Of a stretch of DNA of 64,000 bases, positions 39,621 to 52,098 are shown piece after piece. The stretch covers positions 23,363,001 to 23,427,000 of the forward strand of contig OX327706.1 in assembly GCA_946807835.1 (NCBI GenBank), written 5' to 3'. The notes beneath the pieces are model-generated. The model saw only the letters and a list, made by a program, of their open reading frames with translations, had not been told where the DNA came from and made no database searches. Positions within the stretch are counted from its first letter, which is position 1. Each line of letters starts with the position of its first letter. This DNA comes from Ailanthus altissimus (taxonomy: Eukaryota; Streptophyta; Magnoliopsida; Sapindales; Simaroubaceae). A program made the translations under genes and the position numbers.

Positions 39621-40340
39621 ATGGATACAATCAAGTAAAAAATAGAGAAGTTTAATGAGATGAATAACTTTAATCTCTGGAGGAAGAAAGTTAGGGCTCT
39701 ACTAATAAAGAAAGGGTTAGACTCAGGCTTGAAAGAAGTCAGTTCCTTAATTAGTAAAGAGACGACAACCTCAAAGTCTAGGCAAAAAGATTGGGACACG
39801 ATTAAAAAAAAAGCTCATAGTACCATAATCCTAGCATTGAGTTGCGAAATATTAAGGGAAGTTGGTAACGAAGAAATTATTTTGGGGCTATAAAAGAGAC
39901 TCGAAGTATTATACATAAATAAGTCTATTATAAATAGACCTTTTATGAAAAAGAAACTACATCAGGTAATTATGCACGATGAATTTTTATTGAAAATTCA
40001 TATTAACGAGTTCAACAAAATCATTATAAGTCTTGAGCAATTGAGCATCAAAACTGAGGATGAAAACAATGTCATAATCTTGTTAAATCTGTTGCTGAAG
40101 AGCTTTAAGAGCTTTGTGGATACTCTACTATATGGTAAGGAGTCTTTAACGATAAATGACGTCAAGACATCATTAAACTCAAAAGAATTGACAAAGAGAT
40201 CTAAGTCAGAAAGTGGAGCAACATTGCTTACATAAAGAAAGAAGAGCAACCAATCGAGGAGGAGATCCAAGAAGTGTTTCCTTTATAATAAGAAATGACA
40301 TTTGGTTAAGGATTATCCAAAATCAAAAGGCTAAGGAGTG
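39621..40340 (+). pseudogene. GAG remnant of copia element B
   Basis: The frame opens at ATG 39621 but has an early stop. Open parts at 39660-39893 and 39945-40235 resemble copia GAG (FNLWRKKVRALL; DVKTSLNSKELTKR). The zinc knuckle near 40270-40330 has lost cysteines. Confidence 0.75.
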
Positions 40341-40414
40341 TATGTTGCAATCGGTACTTTTAGGGAAGATATCGAAGTTGTAGACAAGTTGATAGCCTCA
40401 AAAGAAAAGTACGC

Positions 40415-40765
40415 TAGCAAATGGATACTAGATCAGGGTGTAGCGTCCATATGTGTCCCAACAGATTGATGTTTACCAACTACAAAGTTAAGAGAGGTAA
40501 AGTTCTAATAGAGAATGATATGACTTGTGAGATCATGAGAGTTAATAACATAAGGTTGAGGATGCAAGGTAGAGAAATTAATGACTTATATGATGTAAGG
40601 CATGTTTCTAATCTGAGGAGGAACTTGATATCTCTAGGTAATCTGTATGAAGAAGGGTATTCAGTTAGAGTAAAAAGGAAAAAAATAAGAGTAGAGAAAA
40701 TATCTATAAGATTTGTGGGTAAGAAGTACAATAGAGGGCTCTATGGCTTAAAGGAATGGCCATAA
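40415..40765 (+). pseudogene. protease and pre-integrase remnant of copia element B
   Basis: The frame 40421-40765 contains a degenerate protease active site (DTRSGCSVHMCPNR) and ends in the start of a GAG-pre-integrase-like region (YNRGLYGLKE). The expected integrase does not follow. Confidence 0.75.
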
Positions 40766-41005
40766 GTGGCCCAACGCGGGGTATTAGGGTAATGCAGACC
40801 ATTAAGTGACATTCAAATTATGCTTACTAAGGTGATGAGGTTTGAAAAAAAGTACAACTCATCCATACCCCATGCAAAGTGCACAAATGCCTTTAGAGAC
40901 CAAAATCACTAGCACATAAAAAGTTAATTCTTGGTAGAGACTTAACTAGACTCAACTTTAGGTAATAGAGTATTGGTGTGGATTGGATCCAGAAGCCTTC
41001 TTATT

Positions 41006-41845
41006 TGGAGATTTTGAATCAAAGAAGGGTTTATTGGAATTTGGTGATTCAATAATCTTGTTTGGGCAAGAATTGAGAATAATATCAAAGAGAAGAATCA
41101 CAAAAAGTCTAGAATGTGTGGGACATGCATGAGAAAGTTTAGGACATGTAGGACACAAAAAGGAAAGCGAAATAAGACTCGAAGACTCAAAGGAAGTAAG
41201 AAGAGTGCAGAGCTGATAACAGGGCTGAGCATCATAGAGCCTAGATCAGTATGTCAGCTTCGCAATGCCAGATTCCTAACGTCCCGATGCCAGGACCTCG
41301 CTGTCGCGGTGCCAGAGCGGGTATAGTTAGTTTTCAATTTAAATTTTTGAGTTTTAAAAAGTTTTGGACTTCCAAAATAAGTGAACTCTTACTCTAATAA
41401 GAATTATGATTAGTAAGCACGAAATAACTTCTATATAAACTCTTGTAAACCCTTTAGTTGAGATTAAGCATTAAGATAGACTCTAAAGGAGGGGAGAACT
41501 AAGTAGACACTAAGGCTTATGTGCACTAAGGTGGAGCCATTATTTAGATGTTCATTGTTCGTGGGAGAGTAAGGGTGCACTGAACATTATATATCTTTTG
41601 ATGGTTATTCATTGGATTTTTCTTGTAAATTCTCTAGGGAGTTAATAAGAGAGGCTGTGATCCTTGGATCCACCGTAGACATTGGTAATTAGCCAAACCA
41701 CATAAGTGATTGTATTGTGCTCTTTATTATCTACTTTGAGTACTATTTTTATTTGATATCTAGGTTATTCCGCTACGTAAAAATGTTAAGGTTCAATGTT
41801 GAACTTGGTTAGAGTTCTTTACTTTAACCTAATCTCAATGGGAGA
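41006..41845 (+). repeat. second LTR copy of copia element B
   Basis: About 840 bp, homologous to 38780-39551 but with an extra 31-bp stretch near its start. RT sequence follows directly and no primer-binding site is seen. It sits where integrase should be, so it is either the 3' LTR of a partly deleted copy joined to another element, or a solo LTR that replaced integrase. Confidence 0.75.
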
Positions 41846-41976
41846 TATAGTATAGTATAGATGAAGGCAATGAAAAAGGTATTCAATACGCTACAACAAA
41901 ATCAAATATATAATTTATTACCTAAGCCTAAAGGTGTGAAGCTTATTTCGTGCAAGTAAGTATACAAGATGAAACT

Positions 41977-42711
41977 CCATTTTGGCAAACCTGGTTTGGG
42001 GAATATGGTTTCGACGAAGTCATTGTGTTCATAATAGGGTCTTACTCACTGCTATTAATGTTCTGGGATGGGCAGAAACTTATCTTGAAGACCTCCAAAC
42101 AGTCAACAGTGTGTGTCGATCTTTCATTCCCAGGGTGAATGTATTATAGCGACCGCCAAGCTCTCTCTTTTTTAAAATCAATACAGATGCGGCCTGTGAT
42201 CGAGATAAAGGACTTATTAGCTTAGGTATTGTTATTCGAGACCATTCTGGGGATGTTCTGGTTTCCCTGGCATCTAAACTTCATTCTTTTGTTTCAATGG
42301 ACATCGCTTTGGCAGCTCTAAAGGGTTTTCAGTTGGCTCGCCAATTTAATTTATACTATATTGAGTTTGAATTAGATTGTTTGCCTGTTGTAAATATTAT
42401 CAAGACTGATGAATGCTCTATTTCTAAGTTGGGACTTTTGATTCAAGATGTTAATGAGTCGTTAAAGTCGTTACACAAGTTACAATAGTTTACATTTTTA
42501 GGGAGGATAATAAATTTGCTCATAGCCTTGCAAAACTTGCTCTCTTTGTAATTCAGAAAACAGTTTAGTATGCAACTGTTTCTACATTTTTACAGCATAT
42601 TGTAAATGACAAGACTTATTATTCTTTAATACAATCTGTCCTGTGTAATGAGGGTGATCCTTTAATTTAATTTTTTTTTAATGAATTCTCTTAATTTTAT
42701 CCCAAAAAAAG
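41977..42711 (+). mobile_element. 5'-truncated LINE with RNase H remnant, nested in copia RT
   Basis: Perfect 11-bp target duplication AAGATGAAACT at 41966-41976 and 42712-42722. A short A tail (CCCAAAAAAAG) ends it on the right. The content is the end of a plant non-LTR retrotransposon: WAETYLEDLQTVN upstream, then RNase H KINTDAACDRDKG and IVIRDHSGDVLVSLASKL (42170-42487). A frameshift near 42486 leads to VYIFREDNKFAHSLAKLAL, with a stop at about 42570. Non-functional. Confidence 0.88.
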
Positions 42712-43600
42712 AAGATGAAACTTTATCTTAACAATCAGTAAAAAAGTATAAAGCTCATTTTGTAACTTGAGGATTCTCAATAATATGGATTAGATTATAA
42801 TGAGACAATCATTCCAATTGCAAATATTACAATAGTGTGGGCATTATTGGGATTACCATTAGTAAGTCTTGGAAGCTTTAGCAGACGCATGTGAAAATTG
42901 TGTTCTTATACAGGGAAGTAAACCAAGATATATTCATGGAGTAACCAAAGGGGCTTTCAAGTAAAATCTATCTAGATTATGTATGCAAGTTAAAGAAATA
43001 AAAGCTTGGTATGGCAAGATATTATAGTTTATGGTATAGAGTTGATACTTAGTTGCACTTAGAGATACGAGTCTATTCACTAAGACTCAAGGTGGAAAAC
43101 TAGCACTAGTGTTAGTCTATATGGATAATTTGATCATTACATGAGAGAACATAGAAGAGATCAGCAGGACGAAGGCAAACTTAGCAGTAGTCTTTGAAAT
43201 GAAGGAGCGTGGAGAGTTGAAGCATTTGTTGGGTCTTGAAGTAAAGCGAAAAACAATAAAGGAGTATTTTTATGCCAATATAAGCTTTCAGTGATTTACC
43301 ACAGAAGCACGGGGAACCGAATTGCAGGCTAATTTCTATACCAATGAAAGCTAATGCCAAGTAGTATGCATGTGAAGGAAAAGTTTTAAAGGATACAACC
43401 ATACCTCGACAATTGGTGGGAAGTCTAATATATCTAACACTAATGCGGCTGAATATTTCATATGTAGTCAAAGTTGAAAAAACCACATTTATAGGCAATA
43501 TGAAGAATGTTGAGGTACATCAAATGTACAATAGATTATGGCCCTTTGTTTTAACAAAGAGTAGAAAACTGTGGAGCACAAAAATCACATATTGACTTTA

Positions 43601-44242
43601 AAAACTATGAAGATCTTATCTTTGGACGTGTTAATCCCAAAATTCTCGTGGGCACGTTGCAATTACGTTGCATATGAGAAAATTGCAAAAAGAAACCAAA
43701 GTTAGATTATTGGATAAAGTTGCCTTTCTTCCACCTAAAATTAAAATTGGTCTTCATGATGTATATTTGAAAGTCCGTAGTTGTGACACCGGCTGCTCTA
43801 CTGTTATCTTGTCATTCCACTTGGATAAATAATGTAATGTTTACGAATTTGGCTGACTAAGAATTGCAGCAAAGATATCTCTTTTCGTCACAGTTGATTT
43901 TGCGAAACCATTCTTTATTTCTTTGCTTTTATTGGAGCATAATTGAGTTTCACTAAGAAATTTCAACGCTTCCAGATAGCTTTTGAAAAGATTAATTAGG
44001 AATATATGAATCATCAATGCATAATATTCACAAATATAACACGTCAATGCTTCCATCACTATCAAATTAAGTATAACATTGATCAAAAGTTGTTAAAAGA
44101 CATAATAAAACACTGAACACGCCAAAGCAGACACAGGAATTAATTGCCACGCTCAAACTTAACACGATCTAATTTCATTCATTGTTCTAACATTCCTTTC
44201 TGATCATTCAACACACACAAAACAAAAGAGAATAATCTAACA
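43601..44242. other. spacer, no gene recognised
   Basis: AT-rich sequence between the end of recognisable copia RT and the small gene at 44243-44713. It may include more of element B and the 3' UTR of that gene. Confidence 0.4.
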
Positions 44243-44713
44243 TTAACGCGTAATGCTGACAGTTTCGTCCGAATTATGAACGTCTAATTGAGCGGCGCAT
44301 GAGAACAAGAACTTGAGACAATCTTTCCAGCGAGAATAACTAGAGCTAATTTCTCTATTAGCTTGATTATTGTTTCCCTTGCGCTTCTTCTTCTTGGTGA
44401 TCTTGAGCCAGTACTGTTTCATTATCTGTGAGAACCTGGTCTGTTTATTACTGTCATTTGACTGGCCAAATGTGTCAAATGTGTAGCTTCTTAGATACCT
44501 CTGCCTGCAAACAAACCGCTGATCAAGGCTCTCAGATCTTAGCGTAAGCAGTTGAGCATTAATCTCCTGGTTTTGATCCTTTGCCATGCTTAATTTTCTC
44601 AGAAACTTGGCATCCGATTCGGCCCATGCCTTGAGTCTTCTTATTTTAACTGGGTCATAGACATCTATACAGCTTATTGCAGCACAACCACCAGCGTTCA
44701 TCACCATCTTCAA
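44243..44713 (-). CDS. small plant protein of unknown function
   Basis: Single-exon frame of 156 aa starting MKMVMNAGGCAA. I do not recognise a domain. The N-terminus is followed by a helical stretch (VKIRRLKAWAESDAKFLRKL), then a lysine-rich basic run (KITKKKKRKG, about residues 104-113) that could be a nuclear signal, and a Cys-containing tail. A TATA-like TATTTATA lies about 90 bp upstream of the ATG on the minus strand, which supports a real promoter. Codon use is gene-like and the surrounding spacer has no comparable frame. It could also be a fragment of a longer gene. Confidence 0.55.
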   Translation of the reverse strand: MKMVMNAGGCAAISCIDVYDPVKIRRLKAWAESDAKFLRKLSMAKDQNQEINAQLLTLRSESLDQRFVCRQRYLRSYTFDTFGQSNDSNKQTRFSQIMKQYWLKITKKKKRKGNNNQANREISSSYSRWKDCLKFLFSCAAQLDVHNSDETVSITR

Positions 44714-44800
44714 TTCTCAGCAACAGAACAAACCAAAGAGGTTTTTTTTTTATGTCTTTGCTTTAGTTTGAGTGATACGGGCATCGGGGGTTTTTGCATT

Positions 44801-44808
44801 TATAAATA
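44801..44808 (-). promoter_or_regulatory. TATA box for the 44243-44713 gene
   Basis: TATTTATA on the minus strand, about 90 bp before the proposed ATG, leaving room for a leader of roughly 55-60 nt. Confidence 0.5.
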
Positions 44809-44813
44809 CCATT

Positions 44814-47461
44814 CAGCTGTGGTTTTGTGTGGACTGTCCTTTTCCTACAAGTATAAAAATATGCTAATTATACTCTTTATTTGTTGCCGACTTATTTAAC
44901 TCCTCAATTGAGTAATCTAAAAAAATACGTATAAAAGTATTTTTTGATTGTTAGAAAGTAATTTTCAACAGTATCATCAAAAGCAATTCTCAATTCGCCT
45001 CAACTGACATCTCAACTAAATTAACATCACTATGAACGAGAAGGATAAACAAACAATCACATTAATTAAATGGTATATGTATCTATTTGATCCGGAAAGG
45101 ATTGAAATTGTGATAGAGATTAGAGAAACAATATTGGAGATGTGAAATTCTTATTTTGCAGGAAGGATGGTCCAAATAAATAGGCCTTCAGAATTACGTA
45201 CTTGACTTCTATTTTGTGAGCTATCGTCTTTACTCTCTGTTTTTTCTGAGAAGGAAAAAAAAATATCCCACTTACTCCTTGGTTCTGACAAAGACAAAGG
45301 CACAAGTTTTTAATGATCAAATGAGTAAGAAACTGTGGTAACGTGAGTGAACGTAACAGAGATTTTGAATAAGGACAGACATTCTTTGAGAAAGTTCATA
45401 AAGACAATTTTCATATTGAAAAAAATCTATGGTTCTTGTTTTGTGCCTTCTCCCTGAAGAGAATCTTTCAGATATTCGTCTTGTATTGTATTGTACTTCT
45501 CCCCGTTTGGGTCTTCGATCCCTGTATCTCTGTTATCATTTGTCTTCACTGAAATCCAAATTTACAATCACTTCAAAACTTCCCTCCCAAAAAACCCGCG
45601 GATACAAATTAAACTACAATTAAATAAAAGCTAAGTTCGGACTTAAAATTGTGGTAGTAGCCGACGGTAGAGGACTTAAAATGTTATTTTTGAATTAAAA
45701 TTGAGTTTAAATCAAATTCTTAATTCAAATTGAGTTTAAAGTGTACTTGAATATTTACCTGAAAATTCTTAATTCAAATTTTACCTCTCTCATGAAAAAG
45801 AAAAAATTTAAATCCTCCCTTTTCTATATGAAAAGCTTTCGAGTTTAAATCCCTCTCCCTATATAAAAATTTACCATACATTCATTGTATTATACATTTT
45901 TTATTTGAGGATTATGCTATGCATTTGGGAACAATAAAATTTTCTTTAAAAAAAAAGCTTTGGTTGCATAGATTGGAAAGGCATCATCTTTTCCGGCCCA
46001 TTAAGACCATATGGTAAATGGACTAAGGCCCAATGAAGGATTTGTGAAAGATGAATGCCGATGATCAAATCAAGAAAACAAAGAAAGAATCTTATTGGAA
46101 GATCTCTGTGATATCATCTTTATAATAATTACACACATTAGTTTTAAACGATCTAATAATTGATTCCTGTCTTGATTGTATTAGGCTATTAGCCATCATA
46201 CAAGTCAAAAAATAGTTAGAGAGAGAGAGCATCTAAACAAGAGAAATGACAAACTGGGTAGGCCAGAAAGGATTACCCACCGTTAATTTCATTAGGTCAG
46301 CATCATTGAAAAAAATGGTTGATAAAAAACGTGGCTTGTGCTTAAGCTAAGGCCACAACCACACAATTTGTTTTTTTTTTTTTGGGTTGGTTTCTAATGT
46401 CTAATTTCTAATACCAAAACAGTGCGTGATGTGATTCAACATGAAATTGGGTACATGTCTAATGTCTTTGCTGTGGCTGCCCGCCCTACCCTGTCATTTG
46501 ACAAAGTGCCCTCTGTCTAATCCTTAGATGGTAATGGCCCCATGTTGCTTTGTTTGCTAGTTCTAGCTCTTGTTTCTCTTTGTTCTCAACTTTTTTTTTC
46601 CCTTTTACATTCGATTGACATTCTTCAGTGTTTCTTGTCTTGTTGGTTGATATTTGCTAATGGGGTTAAAATGTCTCAGCGAGAGATTTGCTAATGCCTT
46701 ATCAAATTCATCTTATTTTCCGCATAAGAACCAACATAACTGTCGTAAGATTTAACATTCGAGTACCCGAAATCGGGACAGTCAACAAGCACAATCAAAA
46801 TTATAGCTGACCAATTCCATTATCAATCTTTGATTTGCTTATTACAACCAATCCAAATTTTATTTCTTTTAAGTTTGTAGCACAATCTAAAAAATTAGAC
46901 TTAAAATTAATTTAATTTTTAAGAGTTATTTAAATAGTTTATTTTTGAAAAAGATTAAACTCAAGACTTCAATTTAAAAAGACATATGCAACCTTTAAAC
47001 CAAGTTGAAAGGGAAACTTGATTTTGGTTAAGTTAACAATTCGAAAAAAATTCATGTTATGTGAAAACTTTGATTGGTAAAATAAAATCAGAACTTATAA
47101 AATCATATTAATTACCAAAATCTTTTTTTTTTTTTAATAGCTAGAAACCCTAAATTTCTGTTAATAGGGTCAATTATGAGATTAATATCTAAATAGGGTG
47201 GTTACAGGGTCAATTTGGTGGTTCAAGAATATAATTAAGTACACTGTTGACTTTCTCAGTTTTTATGATAATATGGCTTTCATTTTCCTTGTCACTTCTT
47301 TTTTATCTTCATTGACTTAAAAAAATATATGAAGATAATAAACATTTGTTATGAAATATATTAACAAAATCATACGTGAAATTTAATTACAGAAACAGAA
47401 TCAAGTCAAGTTGGACTAAATCCTACAATCCCATCTGATTAATTCTATGAAAATTTAACTC

Positions 47462-47504
<43 letters not shown>

Positions 47505-50500
47505 TGTATGCTTTGCCTTTGATATGATTATCTGAATTAAAATTTGACCCATAAAATGTACAAAGCAATTAATTGTATCCACCGTGTATCCTTGTAATTA
47601 ATACATTAATAACTCAAGCCAACAATAAGTAGTCATTTTTAAATCTCAACAAAATGTGGGTTGGTGAACCTAATTAACAACAATTTTTTCAATAATCCCC
47701 TACAATAGAAACATATTATTATGCGATGAAATTATGTAAAATTTTTAAATTATTTATTATATTATTTAATAATTATTTGATACATTATTTATGATAAAAA
47801 AATAAAATATTATTTAAGAAGTAACATTATTCTAATATCAAAATATTGAAGTAATAGTTTTTTTTTATAATAATACTATACTTATAAAGTGGAATCGATA
47901 TGTTAAAAAATGATTTGATGGAGAAATTGTATAATTTTTAAAATTAATTATTTGATGGTATTGTACTATTTTACAGTCCAATAATTACATAACATATCAT
48001 TTAAGATATAAAAAAATTAAGATAATATTTAAAAATTATAACATTATTCCTTTTATTTAAAAATAACACCTGAATTAGTGACAAGAAAAAGCATGTGTAA
48101 CAAAGCAAGGCATAAAGAAAAAGGGTCATGACATTACATGTAAAGAGGAATAGATATGGTCGGTCGAGAAAGCTTACTTTCTTTACGTAAAAAAGTGATT
48201 TTATCAGTAACAGTATTAACTAAAAGTAGTGTCAAAATGTAGGAGATAAAAAGAGTGTTTCCACTATATACATAGATTATTTTGATCATTTCTTTTACCA
48301 TTGCATGTTTGCTTTGTGTTTAATTATAAAATTAAGTGAAAAAAAAAAAAACAAACAAAACTTATGATTGTTTAGTCCACCAATGTCATGTGGATCCTTC
48401 TGCTATGGGGGTGAAGCACAATTCCAGGTACTGAATCTGAGTTTTAACTTTTAAGCTGAACATCTGTGAATTGTGTTATTTACAAAATTTCAGTGGGTGG
48501 TCATTGAATATTTTGCTACAAATTTCCAATTCTGAGTATAGTTTTGTGGGTAAGCTTTGTTTTTTTTTTTTTTTTCTTCTTTTACAATGCAAAATTCCAT
48601 GATGCCAATTTTTGATAATTTTACAACAAGATTTGTTTTGGCATCATGGTGTGCTTGTGATTTCTATTGAGACTTCTACCTTCCAACTTTAAACCTTTTG
48701 AGTAAAATGCAAACAAATGCTGTTGCAAATGCTTATAACTTTTTCATGTCATCACCTCTCAGCACTCCAGTTGATTAAACAAATCAAAATTCATTATTCA
48801 TATATTATATTGTTACGTTGACCTAAAACTAAAGCATCAAAATATTTGCCTTAAACGAGATTTTACCAGTTTGGCATGCCTCTGATATCAGAGACCACTT
48901 AACTCCATAGCTTTGCATTAGTTGTCATTTCTGATTTAACTCACACTCACACATGCAAAAGGAGGCTTTATTAAATGAGATTTTATTATTGAAGCTTGCA
49001 AAATATTAATGAAACAAACAAACAAAAGGGTAAATGTCATTTAGTTCTTTATTAACTATTAAAAATTCTCCTAATATTTAATAATATCTAAGAATCTCTA
49101 CTTTTATAATTATAATATTATAAATTAACTTTGAATTGGTATAACAGTATTTTTATTTAAAAAATTAATAATTGCGTCGGTATAATATTAAACATTAAAA
49201 ATGTATTGTGTATCACAATAAATTTGATATATTTGTACTATCAAAAATTTTTAAATATTTTATATTATAAATTATTATTTAATATAGATATTTTAATTTT
49301 TTTATATTCAAATGTAGATATTATCATATTTGCAATACTGCATATTTATTATTTAACTATTTAAAATTATATTATATAATACAAATATTATTGTATAAAT
49401 GTTTATATAGTGCATTATTATTATTTGGTACTGCACAAATGTAATTTTTTTTTAAAAAAAAACAAGACTATTATATCCTTTCAAAGTTATACTATAATTG
49501 TTATAACGATAGAAATTTTTGAATATCATCTAATATTAAGAGGATTTTTTATAATTAAAAAATTTATTAAGAGAGTAAATGAAAAAAATTTCAAATAAAA
49601 AAAATTTTTGCAATAAAAACTTAAGGATATATGTATTGGCAAAATAATCATTTAGGGTAGTATGCCAAGTGACAAGGGTTAGTGGATAGTAACAAAGACA
49701 AGAAGTGATTGAGAGTATCAGCTTATTTAGTTGAATTTTTTAAATAGAATTTTTTAAATAAGTATTTTTTTTTTAGTTGAATTTTTAAAGGTAGAATTTT
49801 TTTTTTTTTTTTATCATTTGATTATTAACTATTTTTTTAAATATTAAATTATTTAGTTATAAATTATTAAAAGTACTTATTTATTATTAAATTATTAAAA
49901 AAGACACTTAATAATTTTTATATTTAAATTATAAATAATTTAATATTTTTTATATATAAGTTTAAATTTATTATGTATTTTATTAAATTCATTTTTTTAA
50001 AATATAATAATTAAATAAAATTAATACATAATAATTAATGAATCAATATAAATGATTATATTTGATATAAAAATTGTAAATAAAATAATCAATAAAAAAT
50101 TTTAATAAAATTTTATAAAAATATGAATTGTAAAAATATAGAGAACTAGAGATATGATAATTTTTAAAAAAATATAAAAATATGTTAGTTAAATAAAATT
50201 TATTTTTATTAAAGGTATATTATAAAAATAAAAAAATATTATTAAAGCATATGTGACATTATACATATATTTAAAAAATTAAAAAAAATTATTTTCAAAA
50301 GTTTTTTAACTTTTACAAGTACAAATAAAATATTTTTTTTAATTTTTAATTTTTTTAATTATAACTAAATATTATCAAAAGAAAAATTTCTAACATTAAA
50401 AAAAATTCTTTTATTCATAAAAAAATCCAACCAATTCTATTAAGAGACTGATGGTGACCATTATAAAATCCACACAACTGGTAATGGAGATGAAAGATAA

Positions 50501-50690
50501 AGAATCACCCAGATTATTGCTGTCAACTTTATTCAACCAGAAAGACTTAATGGGTTTTTTTTTGACATTTTATATAAAATAAGTAGAAAAAGGACCCACG
50601 TGGCTAAAGCAAACACAGCAACAACATCAATAACCAAAAAAAAAGATGTTATTACAATTCAACAAACAAACCAAATTGGACTCTTGATTC
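44814..50690. other. long AT-rich spacer, no gene recognised
   Basis: Holds a long (TA)n microsatellite at 47464-47501 and several poly-T or poly-A runs. Very AT-rich blocks lie at 47690-48060, 49030-49620 and 49730-50440. The block 49030-49600 has faint inverted similarity between its ends and may be an old MITE. No frame resembles a protein. Confidence 0.45.
47464..47501. repeat. (TA)n microsatellite
   Basis: About nineteen uninterrupted TA units in spacer DNA. Confidence 0.95.
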
Positions 50691-52098
50691 TCTCTCTTTA
50701 TCTTTAAAGACCTGTCCTTTTGGCTGTTTTAAGGAAGGTATGAAAAAAAAGAAAGAAAGAAAGATTATACAGAGACAGAGGATTTCAGTTTCCAAAAGAA
50801 AGAAAGAGAAAAAGAAAACTTCCAACTATTTGCATTTTTGTTCTCTTTTAGCCTGGATTTGCGTGCGATTCAAGTTGTCTTCAAAATCAATCATTTCCTT
50901 TGCTCTCTATCTATCTTTCTTTATCTTAAAGTATTTTGCAGGATTCATGGCAGTTAATGGAGTGACAGAGAGAATCCTATTGTATTCGTTCACTCTTGCC
51001 TGGTAAGGGTGACTATGCATTCATGGGAATCTGATGCTGTATCTGATCGCTAATTCATTGGATTCTATTGGTTCTGCTGCAGATTCTTGACTTGTTTCAA
51101 GTGAGTCCCTCTTTCCCTTTTTTCTTTTTCACTTTAATTATAACTGTTACATATCATTTTAAGAATTATCAATGCTGGAAGTTTCTGTTTTCTGTTGTTT
51201 GAGTATTGATTGAAGGGTGTTTGATAGAATTGTATGGGGTGTGATATGATTGATTTTTCAATCAATTTTAGGCCACTGACAGTCATGCTATTGGACTATC
51301 TGAGAATTGGACGTTTCTGGTAATATTTCAATATCTGGTTGGTCACTCGGGATTGTCTTACTGTTGGATTGCTCCTAATTCTTGATTGATGCAGGCAAAA
51401 AAATCTATTTTTTTTTTCAAAATTCAGAGATAGACATTCAAGTTTGTTTATGCATTTGATCGGGGAAAGCTTATTTATAGTGCTTCTTTCAAGATGATAA
51501 TTTGGCTGCGTTTAATATCAACAAATTTGATTGTTTCAGGTTTTCATTTTTTTTTCTTTGTGTTTTCAATTTCTCGGCATGTTTGATTGAATTAGTGCCT
51601 TCAAACGAGCAAACTGTTTGCCAAGATAAAACATAATGATCAACGATTAAGTTTGGAGGCATGCTATTGGAATAGTTTTCCAATCTCGCTTCTTGCAGTG
51701 TGCTTGTGCTTCAATTCGATATCGCATTGAAATATCAATTATTTACTATTTTATTCGTCATGTATATGGAAGACCACTGCAAGATTTTGTTTTACTATTT
51801 TAGGATTTAAAATAATTTCAGACATGATACTTAATGGTTCTATCTTTTACAATTCTACTGACTCTTAGCTCTGTCTTCCCACAATTTATCTCATTCAGTG
51901 GTGCATTCACTTTTAAATATGAATGTTTATATGAACTTAAGAAACATTCATGTTTTTATACGTAAATTTTCTTGAAGTTGTTGGTGATGCCCAATTATAC
52001 ATTGGTGGTTCTGTTTGCTGCTGAATTTGTTTTCTCGTCCCTAATTGAATGATTTGGTGCCAGGCAGAAGTTTTCCATCCTGCAAATAATTTATCATC
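50691..52098 (+). other. probable 5' leader of the DAR1-like gene, with introns
   Basis: A leader exon could end at 51002 (CCTG then GTAAGG). A tiny exon may lie at 51083-51100 between CTGCAG and GTGAGT, and the coding exon could be entered at about 52064 after GTGCCAG. The leader contains upstream ATGs (50740, 50947). Inferred from splice signals only. Confidence 0.35.

Larger units (their letters stand above)
38780..43600 (+). mobile_element. Ty1/copia element B, heavily decayed and rearranged
   Basis: Order on the plus strand: 5' LTR, tRNA-Met primer site, GAG remnant (39621-40330), protease and pre-integrase remnant (about 40415-40765). Then comes a second LTR-like copy (41006-41845) in the position of integrase, and an RT remnant (41855-41976 and 42723-43580). 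A truncated LINE interrupts the RT. The RT pieces are recognised from KGVKLISCK, KYKAHFVT, GGKLALVLVYMDN (degenerate catalytic YVDD) and RQLVGSLIYLTL. Stops and frameshifts are dense. It is much older than the element at 18741-23254. The right end was not found. Confidence 0.8.

Noticed and set aside
45120..45623. Short frames of 66 and 64 aa on either strand
   Set aside because: Composition looks random, with no promoter or family resemblance.
49030..49600. MITE with terminal inverted repeats
   Set aside because: Similarity between the two ends is only approximate in very AT-rich sequence, and no target duplication could be fixed.
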